Source: Candidatus Rifleibacteriota bacterium (lineage in GTDB: Bacteria; Vulcanimicrobiota; Xenobia; Xenobiales; Xenobiaceae). Taken from it: a DNA stretch of 22,632 nucleotides. Numbering within the stretch: position 1 is the stretch's first letter; every line of letters begins with the position of its first letter. This document shows positions 22,386-22,632 of this stretch, piece after piece. Location of the stretch: NCBI GenBank assembly GCA_900772775.1, contig CAAGRW010000054.1, positions 1-22,632 of the forward strand, in the 5' to 3' direction. A program made the translations under genes and the position numbers. The notes beneath the pieces were generated by a model. That model ran no database searches and had not been told where the DNA came from. It saw nothing but the letters and a program-made list of their open reading frames with translations.

Positions 22386-22632
22386 TTGAGCATAATCAAA
22401 AACTCGCTGTTTGCAAGCATAGTTCTTGCCGTATGGCTCTGCAAAAGGTCGTCCACATTCTGTGTAATACCGGTGGCATAAGCACCGTACTTTCTTACAC
22501 GCTTCCAAAGAGTAAACAGGAAGTTTGCGGAGTATTCGTGCTGGAACAGGAGGTAGATTTCATCAATAAAGATGAATGTCTGCTTACCCTTAGCACGGTT
22601 CTGTATGACAGTATGGAAGATGCTTCTTCCAT
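22276..22632 (-). CDS. VirB4/TraE-type conjugation ATPase fragment
   Basis: The minus strand is open from the right edge to the junction, giving about 119 residues of the C-terminal AAA region of a VirB4-like ATPase. These power type IV secretion during conjugative transfer. FIFIDEIYLLF is the Walker B segment, followed by LWKRVRKYGAYATGITQN, and then LLNISDLQLSYI and GHGLIKVG. This wording is typical of integrative conjugative elements of Clostridia-type Firmicutes, as far as I can judge by memory. Both ends are missing: the Walker A half lies outside the window, and the C-terminal 'IVPF' part is replaced by recR. Its codon choice also looks different from the rest of the window. Confidence 0.8.

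Overview
The window reads as a chromosomal segment of a Gram-negative-type, probably gut-associated bacterium, most likely a contig assembled from a metagenome. A genuine glutaminyl-tRNA synthetase, a YheU (UPF0270) homologue and a dnaX...ybaB-recR cluster argue against a typical Firmicute. Base composition is moderate, TTG starts are common, and most units end in strong intrinsic terminators. I cannot name the taxon from the sequence.

The standout region is 4195-12031: six tandem paralogous genes, all on the + strand, each encoding a roughly 350-377-residue DNA/RNA non-specific endonuclease of the NUC1/EndA (beta-beta-alpha metal) family. All six keep the D(K/R)GH catalytic motif and the N...E metal-site spacing. 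All share a roughly 60-residue N-terminal segment unrelated to the nuclease fold, with no Sec signal, joined to the catalytic domain by a linker that differs in length and composition in every copy. One linker is collagen-like and preceded by a basic cluster. Nearly every copy has its own hairpin terminator. Five of six have a recognisable upstream promoter block that falls into two spacing classes. No immunity-type gene lies between them. I infer a family of exported or delivered nuclease effectors, or secreted scavenging nucleases. The delivery route is not shown by the sequence.

Upstream (1-4060) are the 3' part of a TPR protein with a C-terminal SEC-C zinc motif and a large DUF2339-type multi-spanning membrane protein. 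Downstream of the array come a small acidic YbjN/chaperone-like protein coupled to an HD-domain phosphohydrolase (YwfO/SAMHD1-like), three tRNA genes (CAT, Glu-TTC, Val-TAC), an apparently solitary C5-cytosine DNA methyltransferase, and methylthioadenosine phosphorylase convergent with glnS. The last block is a DNA-replication/repair cluster: small membrane protein, dnaX, yheU-like, YfcE-like phosphodiesterase, ybaB, recR.

The right end is abnormal. recR stops being RecR-like near 22275, inside its Toprim domain. From there to the window edge the opposite strand encodes a fragment of a VirB4-type conjugation ATPase resembling those of Firmicutes integrative elements. This is either an assembly chimera or a mobile-element junction, and I favour a chimera.
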